Below are positions 49,511-60,599 of a stretch of DNA of 64,000 nucleotides, one piece after another. Position numbers and translations under genes: made by a program. The notes beneath the pieces are model-generated. The model worked only from the letters and a program-made list of their open reading frames with translations, was not told the DNA's origin and searched no databases. Every line of letters begins with the position of its first letter. The first letter of the stretch is position 1. Source of the stretch: Progne subis subis (taxonomy: Eukaryota; Chordata; Aves; Passeriformes; Hirundinidae); NCBI GenBank assembly GCA_022316685.1, contig JAKJHU010000026.1:3906501-3970500 (forward strand). Reading direction: 5' to 3'.

Positions 49511-49534
49511 CCAACCAACCAACCAACCAACCAA
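49511..49534 (+). repeat. (CCAA)6 microsatellite
   Basis: Six perfect CCAA units. Confidence 0.95.
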
Positions 49535-51036
49535 TCCAAGGATTTCATCTATTCATTCTGCACACCCAATATTTACTTAAACTGTAATATTAAACTTTAA
49601 AGGTACTCCATATTTATATAAAATTGTCATGTGATAAATAATACTTCACCGTAGAAAAGTGTCTTAATTTTAATTAATAGTAATTAGTGTTATGATTTCA
49701 GTATTAATACATGTTTCCATATTTGTATTCCACACACAACTCAGACAAGGTTTGTGCCTAAGGAGTAATGTGACTGTCACTAATACTGATACCAGTGACA
49801 CAATCCAGTTTTGCCTCAGAATTGATGTTAATTTGTCAAATTTTAAATCTTCTTTAATAAAGGGAAATTTTGCAATGAAAACTGTCAAACATTAAAAGCT
49901 TACCATATCAATATTAATTAAGAACCAGCATCTACTCATGATCCCCTAATTCATGTAGCATAATTCATAAATTATATTATACTCTGATATAGATTACAAT
50001 TTAAATACTAAGTCCTCACCATCTTGGAGTTTGTACTATATCAGAATAACTCCACTAGTTGTAGGAAACTACAACTACTACACTGACGTACACTGACCAT
50101 GCCCCACTTGCAATTTTGATGGCAGAGCTCTACTTATTCCACCAGCATCTGGAAATATTTCACAAGGTAATTTTAAAAAAAAAAAATCATTTGAGTGCTT
50201 GGTCATTGTATTAAAATTCTCTTAAGAATAAAGTCCTTTATCACTTGGCTCACAAAAAATCTTCTAGACTATTTGCTTTTTGGATTCAGTGAATGGCTGT
50301 ACATAATAGCACTTGTTAGTGAAAAAAATAGCAAATTCATGCAAATATTTTGACAGCCTGTAAATGATACCACAATGCAGTAAAGCTCTGCTCTCACTTG
50401 TCAAATGAAAACCTAAAAGCCACAATTTATATTTAAGTAACGGACCCTTTGCTATAAGAAGCTGAACTGAGGAAGTATCTTCAGATAGCAGACTTTTCAT
50501 TTGGCCCAAGGTAAGAGATGACACAAGCTCTGAAATTTCAGTTCATTATTGGTTTTGGATATTCATTCTTTGATTAAGTTTGGATTTTTAGTCTTTAGAA
50601 CAAACCAAGGAATTTATCTTCTTTGATTTACCTAAATCATGATGATCTCAACTAATTCTGAGTCCATCTGGAATAAAACAATTAGAGAAAGTTATTCCTT
50701 TTCGTGTATACTGGAAGAAACCTACAAAACATACATTTCAATGGTGTAAGAGTGAAGAGTTTGTGCTTTTTTCTAGAAATCACCTACATTTTCTGTCACA
50801 GATATTTTTTTTTTCCCCGACAGATTGCTTTATAAGGTCTTTCTGAAAAAAATTTGAAGAACTTCAGTGAGCTAAAAACCTAGAAATTTTAAGTCTTACA
50901 TATACTTATAGGTGACTAAATAATGACAAACAGCAAGGAGAATCAGAATACATTTTGTGTATGTTTCACCAGTCCATAAATCTCCAGTTACAGGGAAACA
51001 TGACAAAAATATATTTTCCCAAACTAGCCCTGGCAC

Positions 51037-51068
51037 TTTTTTTTTTTTTTTTCCTTCCCCCCCCCCCC
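51037..51068 (+). repeat. T16 then C12 polypyrimidine tract
   Basis: T16, CCTT, then C12, followed by AG. It superficially resembles a splice acceptor tract, but the following sequence gives no convincing exon. Confidence 0.9.
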
Positions 51069-51959
51069 AGTTTTACATTTGATAAAGAAGAGGGTAGAAT
51101 TTGTACTATGTGTGAAAGCTTATGTCTAATATATTTTTGGGTTTTTTCCAGTTATCACAGTTTAGCTGATGTCACTCAGTATTATTAAGCAATCATTTGA
51201 ATAAAATACAGAAGTTTACTAATCACTTAAGTGTGAGTCTTAGGCCCTAGATTTAGGGAGTGAGAACATAAAGAATGTTGTTTTCATTCCCATTATACAA
51301 TTTAGTAAACAGTACTTTCACGACAGTTCAAATGGCATCAGTTGTGAGTCCATTACTTCATTATCAGCCTTCCTGGATCTTTCCCCCTGAACCTGAGAAT
51401 TGCAGGAAATCTCTTCTGTACAGGATAACCTTTTTTGTGATCAGTATGACATATTGTGCTTCAGAGATGGAGCAAAATTGATCTCTGCATGTGAGCCTAA
51501 AGTCATTGTCATTTCATGAACTGCCTATAATTTTTCTATATTTTTGTAAGAGACTGACAGCTTGAATAAAATAAAACAATTCAGGAATTGTTTGGAATCT
51601 TTGGAAACCAAAGACTTCTGAAACAAGGAGGTCATGGATAGTTACCAAAGTACTGTGAAAATTGCCAGCAACAGGTCTGGCAACAATGAGGAATGAGAGC
51701 TTGTTCAAAGGCTACTCTGGCCACTGTCAATGGGATGGCAAAATTAAGTAAGGCAAAGGCCAGAGACTCCCTCCATCTGCCACCAGCCTAGCTGAATTAG
51801 CTCAGCACACAAGTCTGTGAAACATGCTTCAGCTGCATATCTCTCTGAGGCTCTCTTGATGTTGTTTCATTTGGATTTGCACACTGAACAAATAGCACTC
51901 CAAGTGCTAAACACAGAGAAACACAGAGATTAGACTAGTTTACCAGCAACATAGGAGAG

Positions 51960-52930
51960 CGTAATTCAACATGACTTCGTTTATTGGAAGAAAAGAGGAA
52001 AGCAAAAGTAAATACAACCACCACACTCCCAGTCTTAAGAGCTGAATCCTTTTTATTTCCTTATATTACCATCATCCAGAAGTGTCCAAGATACAATACA
52101 GCCCTCAAGACAAGGACACACAACATGGCCTTATTTAGCAAATAGTACTACCACCTACAACTCTCCTGCTACAAGCCTGGTCCTCTAGCACTCCTGCATT
52201 CACCACCTCCAGGGTCTGCCCCTACCTCTCCCCCTTTTTCTTCTAAATCTCTTCTTATCTAAAAGAATTTAGCCTTAGTGCCTGGCATCTCATCCACCAC
52301 AAACAGGTTGGTTGCAGTTTCTCAGGTAAATTTCCCTGAGATTTAACTTCTGAGTTCTGCAAAAACCTCACTCTTCTCCCCTCCAAGGCTGCCTGCCCCC
52401 TCAGCAAATGCAGCCAGGACCACCAAAATGCTCCTCCTGCAGCAGCAAACCCAGCAGCCAACCAAGCCTGGCATCAGGGCAGGTGATACAAACAGCAGGG
52501 TACATGGCCACAGCAAAGACCTCTAAAGGGAGGGGCCACAGAACAGTAGAAAGCAAAACAGGTGACTTGCAGGGCTCTCCCCACCTCCTCACAGCCCACT
52601 CCTTCCCACTCCCTTCCATCACGGGACAGGAGATGGATTCCACAGCCATGCTATGCCCTCCATCAGCCTGGCCCCTGCCCGGCTGTACCCCTTTCCCCCT
52701 AGCTGTGTATGGTAAAAGCACCTCCTTCCCACACTAGCAACAATTTTCCAGAAGGTTCTATAGGCAGCCCCGGCCTCCAGTTCCAGCCCTGGCCCTGGCC
52801 CTCAGCCACGCCTGGCTGTTACCTGCCCCACAAAGGGAGCCTTGGCAGGGGGCTGAAACAAAGCAACCCTTTGCATGCCTGCAAGGGACATTCAGCTACA
52901 GTCAGTGGAAGCATGTGAGCTAAGTCCCTG
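51960..52930 (-). other. GC-richer segment, possible old LTR/ERV remnant
   Basis: This ~1-kb block stands out for higher GC, mainly 52,370-52,920. On the minus strand two AATAAA signals (complements of 52,052-52,057 and 51,980-51,985) lie downstream of the GC-rich part, as in long avian LTRs where a GC-rich U3 precedes R and poly(A). I could not find TG...CA ends with a target duplication or recognise a family. Open frames of about 109 codons overlap on both strands, as expected of GC-rich non-coding DNA. Alternatives are a retroposed non-coding transcript or a regulatory GC island. Confidence 0.3.
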
Positions 52931-53578
52931 TTTTGCTCACTGCTTCAGTGGAATGCTGGCCATCAGTTTGTACATTGCTTCCAAAACATTTAAGGGAAGT
53001 CATTTTCCCTAACTTGAAGCCACCCTAGCAGCAGCTTCTTGTATCACTAAACCAATTATGTTATTGATGAACACATCGATCAGAGTCTCATAGGTTAAAA
53101 AGAGACGATTCTTGTTTTTAAGCTGCATTCAAGCACAATCAGTTTCAGCTACAGCCTCTCACTTCCCTTTAAGAAGGAAATGTTAGGGAGGCTGGTGGAT
53201 TTTCTCTTTGTTTGGTGAATATTTATTCAACAGGGGAACAGATTTCCTCAGCTAGAAGAAAACAGTAATGACTAGTTCATCCTCTAGTTTGCCCAGAAGG
53301 GTGACCACTATAAATTACCTTATTGTCTGTTGGCTCTGCACAGCACCCTGTGCTTCAGTGGTCTGAGTAATCAAAATGCTAAATGCAGGTAAGGGGGTCA
53401 TTCACAGCAAAATACTGCTGCTGGACAGGCAAACTCTTTTGTTTTGATGCACATTTTGTTTTCATTTCAGTTTTCCTGGTGGATAAAATTTAATTTTTAG
53501 AGGTCTGGAGCATTTGGAGTTTTCAATTTTCAAACAGAAACTTCTGAAATGTGGTTACATGGACAATGATATCTACAA

Positions 53579-53637
53579 GTATATATATATATATATACAC
53601 ACATATATATATATATATACACACATATATATATGTA
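53579..53637. repeat. Compound TA/CA microsatellite, near-palindromic
   Basis: Alternating (TA)n and (CA)3 blocks bounded by CAAGTA and TACTTG, so the tract can form a cruciform. AT-dinucleotide runs like this are often unstable. Confidence 0.9.
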
Positions 53638-54030
53638 CTTGTGTGATTACTTGTAAATAAATTGTAGCTGTAATTACCATGGAGGTTATATCTTTGCATG
53701 TTAAATGCAATTCTTAGGATTGATAATACATAGGAAAATAGGCAAAATTTAAATTAAGGCACCTAGAAAACTTAGTTGAATTAGATTTTTTTTTTTTTTA
53801 ATTCTCTAAATACATTAATAGGACTATTATCTACCTAATTCTAAAGTTACCTTTGAATAATACATTCTACAATTGGAAAAATCACCAATATTCAAAGGAA
53901 ATTTAAAATAAGTCTTCAGGTTTTACAATTAGTAATTTTTAATGTTAAGTCACTACACTGAGAAACCAATGCTGCATGATAAAACCAGAGCATAGTTATC
54001 CCTAAATCCATAGTTCAAATTTAGACCTTG

Positions 54031-54032
<2 letters not shown>

Positions 54033-54085
<53 letters not shown>
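54033..54085 (-). repeat. T53 homopolymer
   Basis: Uninterrupted run of about 53 T. It would be a poly(A) tail on the minus strand, but no retroposed body is recognisable on its right-hand side (upstream in that sense). Confidence 0.9.
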
Positions 54086-54086
<1 letters not shown>

Positions 54087-55746
54087 TGGATTTAATCCAT
54101 ATTTGGTAGTGTGAAATAAATCTTGCATCTGTGATGACATAGATACATTAAATATTATTTCACAAGCTAAAAGTTTTGTCCTGTTGTAGAACACTTTCAA
54201 CTGTGTTTTGGGGCTTCCTGAATTTTATGAATTACATCTAGAAGAATTATATTTACATCTATTCTCTAAAAGCATAATACCTCTAGGACAGTTCTTTCAG
54301 AGAAGAGAATGGGAGAAAGAGGGCAGAAATATCAATTAATACAAAAGAATAACATGTAGATTTGTCAGAAAATATAACAGGGGTTCAAAGGTGGTGTTAT
54401 ATTTCCTTGGTCCCTGTCAAGATTAAAAATCCTATGTGTATGGTTAATGTTAAAGAATTTACTTATTCTTTGAGAAAGAATTGTAAGATCAAACAAAAAT
54501 AAAAATTAGGGCCTTGTTTACATCTTGTTTTCTATTTCCTAAACAAGGAACTCTATAGAGATTTTTTTTCATTATTTGTTACAATCATATAAAAATTTGT
54601 AAAGAATATATGTATTTTTGTATCTAATATTGTGAATAATGCGCAGTGTTAGGTAAAAGGAGCAGCACTTGTGTTCATGATGATAAAAAGACAGTGCAAA
54701 CACCTCAGTGGGATACAAAATCACAAAATTAAGTTACTGCTGACTTCAATACTTTAAAATTTAATGAACTAAGAATAATTAAAAGTCATGTAAATTATTA
54801 TCGACAGAATATCATCTGACATACAGTTCATTAGCCAAAATTTATATGCCACTTTATCCCAGAAAAGTTTTGTTAGCTCAGGGGAATTAACCATCCTAAT
54901 TCATAATACACTGGGAGCAAATAGTGTTTAAGATATGATTTCAAGAGACGTAGACTACCTGTGAGAATTAGGGACTTAAGCAATTTAATCAATGACTTTG
55001 ATTATTCATACTATTTTGGAGGATAGGGATGAAATTTCCAGTGTACCCTGCATTTTATCTGAAATGAAACTAAGAATGATGTATCTAATGATTGTTTAAG
55101 ATCTCAAAAGGCAATTCTGTCGTGACTCAGTTGTACATACATATGCATCTAAAATGAAAGATATTTTAAAAAATATAATGTAAAGCAGCTCTATTTCTTA
55201 TTTAGATTCAAGATAATACCACCAAGACATGTTTGTGAAATGTGTTATAGTTTGGCTTACCACTGTTTTCTTTTTTTAAAAGATTTTTTTTTTTTTTTTT
55301 AAGTAGAACATTATAGTCTCCCAGTTCATCCACTAGCTATAGTTTTGAACATAGTTGGGGTGTTTTACCCCCTAAAGATTATACTTTAATGTCCATAAGA
55401 CTTCACATACTGTATTTCCAGACATATGTTATCATTACTGAGAGTAGAGCACATTTGTTATGTTGAATTCTCATAGTTGACACATATTGGGAAAGTGCAA
55501 AAGTGCAGCTAAATCCAGAATGGTTCGCACATCATCTACAACAAAAGCGTGCCACAGGGTGACCTAATTATATTTCATTTCATACTCAAGTCGATGATTT
55601 ATTAAAGCATGTAGAGATTAAACAAATTAATTAATAAAGTAAAGCTTTTTCAAAAGGCAGAATAGCATATTCTGCCCACATGAAGTATTTATCAAATCAA
55701 AGTGTAGAGCACCTATCACTTTAGTGACTACAGACTCCCCATCTAA

Positions 55747-55780
55747 AAACAAACAAACAAACAAACAAACAAACAAACAA
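55747..55780 (+). repeat. (AAAC)8 microsatellite
   Basis: Eight consecutive AAAC units, then further A/C-rich sequence. Confidence 0.95.
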
Positions 55781-56268
55781 AACCCACAAACAAATACACC
55801 CAAACTCCTCACATTCTTCATCATTCTTATCCCCCCCAAATTAGAAATTCCAAATGGCTATAGACTGCAGTGGCTGACCTTATGTACTTTTTCTATTAAA
55901 AGATATTTTCTGTTTCCTGCCCTGCCCACTCTAGCCCACCATCTCCCTCCCAAAAGAGAAAGGGGGGAAAAAAATCCTCTCAAAAGAAGGGAAAACTGGA
56001 GAAAAGTGATACAGACTTTAATGGAGACTTTAAGAAACAAAATTTAAGAAGGAAAGGGAAAGGGAAGGGAATTAATGTTACACAGCTTTCTGGTCCTGGA
56101 TACAGGAGATATGGTCCTGCAAAACAGGAGATTTTAGTGCCATCTAAGAAAATGTCAATTCTTTTCAGCACAAGTTCTAGACACGCAAAATTGTGTAAAA
56201 TCAATGGCAAAAGTATCAGGGACCCATAACTTCTCCAAATATTGTCCAGGATGTCATTGTCAGGTAGG

Positions 56269-56313
56269 TTTTTGTTTGTTTGTTTGTTTGTTTGGTTGTT
56301 TTGTTTTGTTTTT
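56269..56313 (+). repeat. (TTTG)n / T-rich microsatellite
   Basis: TTTG units decaying into TTTTG and T runs, ending in TTTTTCAG. No exon follows convincingly. Confidence 0.85.
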
Positions 56314-57223
56314 TTCAGATGCATACATATTTACTACATGGAATGCTTTCACGTACTGTACAGCATTTCTCTCTGGATTTTAGCATAAATCTAAAACATC
56401 TGCAGTTATCTTATGGAAGTGAAGATGATGAATTTATATAGAAGTAGGAAAGACTGTAATGATATTCCTGAGATATGCAGAGATAGTAAGATTGGTCCAC
56501 AAATCACTGAAAAATGTTCATGGCTAAACTGTTTTTTGGTTCCTCTTGAGAATGTTAATCTATGACATAGTCAAAGAAAATACATTATGGTAAACCAGAA
56601 TGGAGATTCACAGTAGATAATTTATGTCTTGGTAAATATCTATAGGCATACTTTTATGCCAAGGATTATAAAAAGTAATGAAAGATACCTCTCCTCAATG
56701 AAAAGAATTTAAACTGTTTTGCATGATAAAAGCTTGTGGATGAGTTAATCTTGACATCCTGTAAATCTTGACATTCAGTCCTCCAACACTAGTGTAGATC
56801 AACCACACAATGTGACAGCACTTCTTGCAGTAGGGTTTCTCCAAAACGTTTAGGCAGAAACACTTAGTTATAAAAACAGGTGAAGCAGTCAATGAGTTTC
56901 AGATACATTTGTATAAATGTATATGAACAAAACAAAACAAAAAAAAAAAGGTAGGCATCTAGATACCTAAGGAAATTATAGAATCATCAGAGAAAGGATT
57001 TTGGTTTAGATTGATATGTAATACAGCTGGACAGGTTTTATGCATATTTTCCTCTCCTGTGTAGTATAATTTAATTTAATTCTTTAACGTATTAGAGAAG
57101 TTTGATATGTCCCAGGCATGTTGCATTTGCTTGGGCAAGACATTGAAAAGATGAGCTAGAGTGGGGAGGAGATTGCACCTCATGTTGGAGGCAGGTATGT
57201 ATAATTATTTAGTTGTTCCTCTA

Positions 57224-57225
<2 letters not shown>

Positions 57226-57257
<32 letters not shown>

Positions 57258-57290
57258 AAACAAACAAACAAAAAAAACCCCACAACAACA
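57226..57290 (+). repeat. (AAAAC)n/(AAAC)n A-C tract
   Basis: AAAAC and AAAC units with an A7C4 junction. Simple low complexity. Confidence 0.9.
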
Positions 57291-58600
57291 CGAAAGTTTT
57301 CTATTTTAGAGTAAGGTGCAACTCTAGTTTGAACAATTTTCCTAAATAGTACAAAAAATTGTGACAACTACTAATTGTGTGTATATATATATAATTTCAC
57401 TGATGCTGTCTTCCTGATCCCATTTTTCTGAGAGTTAGTCAGATCAAAGAGCTGATTTCCAAGATCTTAGAGATGTTGTGGCAGTCAAACAATATATGGA
57501 TACAGAGTGTAAAAAGAAACATATTTCCCCAGAGTGTTCTTGTTCTTCAGAATTATGTCTGCATGACACATCTGCTTGATCATGCTCCTGGTCATGCAAT
57601 TCAGGGACGATTTTCCATTTTTGATGGACACTGTAGAACTTTCATGCTTTGCTCCAGCTTTGCTAGTGATAACCTCATAACAGCTGTAATCCCAGGCATT
57701 GTGTTTTGTTTTGTTTTGTTTTGTTGACATAAGGTAATAAAGAGCACATACTGATGACACTGTAATTTTGTTAATTAGATTCTGTACATCTATACTGATA
57801 TATGACAGTGCCTAGAGTTAATGGACAAACATCCATGACTGAGTCCCTTGAATATCATCCAAGCTCACCTGAAGCTGCTTCAAATTTCCTGTGTTTCAAA
57901 ATATGGCAGGGAACTTCAAAGTATGTTTCCCTATCAGTAAGTTTTTCATGATTTCATTTAAGAAGATAGGTTAAAATTCTGGTTCCACACACAGTATTAA
58001 GAAGGCATAGTCTGATATATGCTAAATAAATTTTAAAAAAAAAAAATTGAAGGATATGTTTATATTATTTAATCCAGTTCAATCAAATGTACCAGTAGCA
58101 GGAATTTTCAGATGAGTTTGTTCTTATTTACACTTGAAAGTTGCAACATTAATTTCAGAACTGCCCTTACACATATCACTATGGCTATGATGTGTAGAAT
58201 TAGGAACTATTAATGCATCTTAAGAAGCTGGGAAAGGCAAAACAGTACAATGCATTTTCATTGGTTTTTAGAAGCTGGTAAAGTCTATATACCTCTATGA
58301 AAAACAGACTTCTAGAACTGAAATTTATAGAATTTAAAGTCATATAATATTTTTTTTTTTCCTTTTGGTATACATAAATTCCATATACTACAAAATATTT
58401 ATACTGTCATTTTTAAGTATTTTGGACCACAAAGAGCTTCTACCTTCTGGTAATTACATAGTATTAAGAACAAAAATATTGTTTGACTATGTTCAAAAAA
58501 AAAAAAAAAAAAAATTACCATAATTTACTAATTTTTGGCAGTTCATTTTGTTTACCTTAACAGCTTGCCCAAAAGTGAAGTTGGCAGGGGTTTGATGTGG

Positions 58601-58987
58601 TGTTACCCTGGTTTTTCTGAGTTTTTTATTAGCCTTTTGAATTTCATAAATGGAGTCAGATCTTTTAGCTACTGTAGAATATTAGAGCAGTTTTCTACCT
58701 TTTCCCACAGATGTAACATAAACAAATCCTTTGTTTTTCATTCTCTGTCCTTTGTCTGCATATTTCTAACCTGAAAACAATTGTAACTGACAATTGGTCT
58801 GGCCACTGAGGCTGAGGGGTGGAAACCCCAAAAAGCCAATCTTCTGCTAGACCCACAAATGTATAAAAAAGTAAAAAATAAACAAAGGGGCTCTCTTCTC
58901 TCCGCTCTCTCAGCTGGGTGCCGGATTGGAAGGACCTCTGCGAAAATCTCTTGTCTGCGTGTGACTGCTTTGTGTGTCTCGGTGACA
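58601..58987 (+). mobile_element. ERVK-like solo LTR, copy 3 (387 bp)
   Basis: Third copy of the family at 21,079 and 36,233, same orientation. It begins TGTTACCCTGG and ends TCGGTGACA. Flanking hexamers are ATGTGG (58,595-58,600) and GTGTGG (58,988-58,993), a target duplication with one A/G difference. TATAAAAA is at 58,862-58,869 and AATAAA at 58,877-58,882. The region between the poly(A) signal and the terminal CTCTTGTCTGCGTGTGACTG differs most from the other two copies. Confidence 0.93.
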
Positions 58988-58993
58988 GTGTGG

Positions 58994-59812
58994 GATATTT
59001 TTTGGTGGTGTTTAGTAATGCTTTTTTGTTGTTGTTGGTTGGTTATTTGTTTGTTTGGGGTTTTCTTCTGTTTACTATCTGATAATTGGAGGGAAGGAAC
59101 AAAACCTTCAGTCGTATATCCTAAATTAGTCACAAAAAGTTCTGAGGGAAAAAAGAAGATTTACAAAATCTCAAGATGTTGCCATAGCTTTGTCACTGCT
59201 GTAATCATATTAATCCTCAATGTTATGGATCCACCAGAGGACAATGAATTACTTCTCACTATCAGCTGATCTGCAGAACTTTATTCACTCACTATACTCC
59301 ACAGACCAGTGTTAATAGTGACTGATCAGACCAGGATTTATCCATGTCTTTTTCCAGAGCCAAACATAACCAGTATTTTGCAAAACCACAACACTTTTTG
59401 CTCATTTCTAAATGTTTTGAAATTCAAGCAAACACAAAATTGGAAGTGCTTTTCTCAAAACTGTACTGTGTGTTTTAATGGTAGTTTGATGCATGCATCA
59501 CAGCATTAAAGCACATAATGTGAACAAAGTGTTTTCAATATCAGGGAAAATAGTATTTTTTAGGATCCTGGCATCTGAAGATCTGCATTACTTGGTGACA
59601 CCTGTCTGATAACTTGTACCCTCAAGTGGCTTCACAATCAACAGTCTTTTCTTTTATGGTACTCAGGGAATATGTTTGGGCTCTACATGGCTTTATTCCT
59701 AAAAATTTCAAATTTTCTTTAACAGGGGTATATACTTCAGTGTGAAATACAGGCAGTAAAGGACTAGCTTAAATACAGGCACAGGCATATATATATAATG
59801 ACTCATATCAAA
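58994..59812. other. AT-rich non-coding DNA, no gene seen
   Basis: Starts with a T/GTT/TTTG-rich patch (59,020-59,065). Otherwise unique-looking. The 136-codon plus-strand frame (58,859-59,269) begins inside the LTR and has no recognisable domain. Confidence 0.55.
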
Positions 59813-59873
59813 GAATGGCTTGGGTTCGAAGTGACTGTAAAGATCATCTAGTTCCAACACTCCTGCCATGGAG
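59813..59873 (-). mobile_element. CR1 LINE 3' tail, minus orientation
   Basis: AGAATGGCTTGGGTTCGAAG, AAAGATCATCTAGTTCCAAC and CTCCTGCCATGG are the reverse complement of the CR1 3' UTR end. Only about 60 bases remain. A foldback begins inside it. Confidence 0.8.
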
Positions 59874-59884
59874 TGTTGGAACTA
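59849..59884. repeat. Perfect 15-bp inverted repeat at CR1 edge
   Basis: TAGTTCCAACACTCC (59,849-59,863), a 6-base loop TGCCAT, then GGAGTGTTGGAACTA (59,870-59,884). The left arm is CR1 sequence. The right arm replaces the CR1 sequence that should follow, as expected of a snap-back copying event at the 5' junction of the insertion. Confidence 0.95.
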
Positions 59885-60599
59885 CAACAAAAAAAAAAGT
59901 TCAAAAAACAAGCAAAAGATCCTGCTTTTCATTGTATTATGACGTGTATTTTAGAGTCCATTGTTGTTGCTTCTCTTTAAAATATTTCAACAGTACATAT
60001 AATAATTGCTTTTGCAAACTTTTCTACTTCTAAAGTCTAGTAATTTCAATTATTCCCTTCATATATTATAGAAAACATGAAGTAGGGAAAAAAAAATCTT
60101 ATTTAAATATATATCTGAAGAACTCTTTTTCTTTCTTTAAACATTCATCAGATTATTTGTTCATGCTTAATAAAGCACCCCAGACTCTTGCAGTTTTCAT
60201 TAGCTGAAGTGACTTTTGTCAGCTTTGAGTGACTTCTGTTTGCCATAATAATACTCTACATTTACACAACAGTTTTCATTCAAAAGTATTTCAAAGTGTT
60301 TTGCATAGTGTGTTTATATAAGGGATAAATTAACCAACCAGTAAATTACAGTTACATCTGGAGTGAAGCTCTGCAGAAACTTTGTGCCAGAATCTTATAT
60401 GGGTTTAATTTTTATCTTTTACATAAAATTTTCATTAATTTCAAGGAAGCAAAGCATACAATGAAATCCAACTTTGTTTTATAGAGGAGAAAAGAATCTT
60501 ACTGCTAGGGTGCTTGACTCCAACCAAGAAGTGGTCTCTGTTTATTGCTTCTGTTACTCTTCCAGCAATTTGCTTGGTCTGATTTGAGCCTTAAATAAA
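59885..60599. other. AT-rich non-coding DNA, no gene seen
   Basis: Unique-looking. The part 60,160-60,300 is homopolymer-poor with a repeated GTGACTT(C/T)TGT motif (60,209 and 60,229). No gene recognised. Confidence 0.5.

Larger units (their letters stand above)
48799..51959. other. AT-rich non-coding DNA, no gene seen
   Basis: Contains A tracts (49,293-49,307; 49,349-49,375), a (CCAA)6 microsatellite (49,511-49,534), a 9-bp-arm hairpin TAGTTGTAG-GAAA-CTACAACTA (50,056-50,077) and a T16/C12 tract (51,037-51,068). Otherwise unique-looking with no recognisable gene. Confidence 0.55.
52931..58594. other. AT-rich non-coding DNA with several simple repeats
   Basis: Holds a TA/CA microsatellite (53,579-53,637), a T53 run (54,033-54,085), (AAAC)n (55,747-55,780), (TTTG)n (56,269-56,313), (AAAAC)n tracts (57,226-57,290) and (TTTTG)n (57,702-57,724). 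The remainder is unique-looking with no gene recognised. Confidence 0.6.

Noticed and set aside
51037..51071. Splice acceptor (T16/C12 followed by AG)
   Set aside because: No exon with an open frame and donor follows. It is a simple pyrimidine tract.
52401..52737. Overlapping ~109-codon frames on both strands
   Set aside because: Both strands being open equally is typical of GC-richer non-coding DNA. No protein family recognised.
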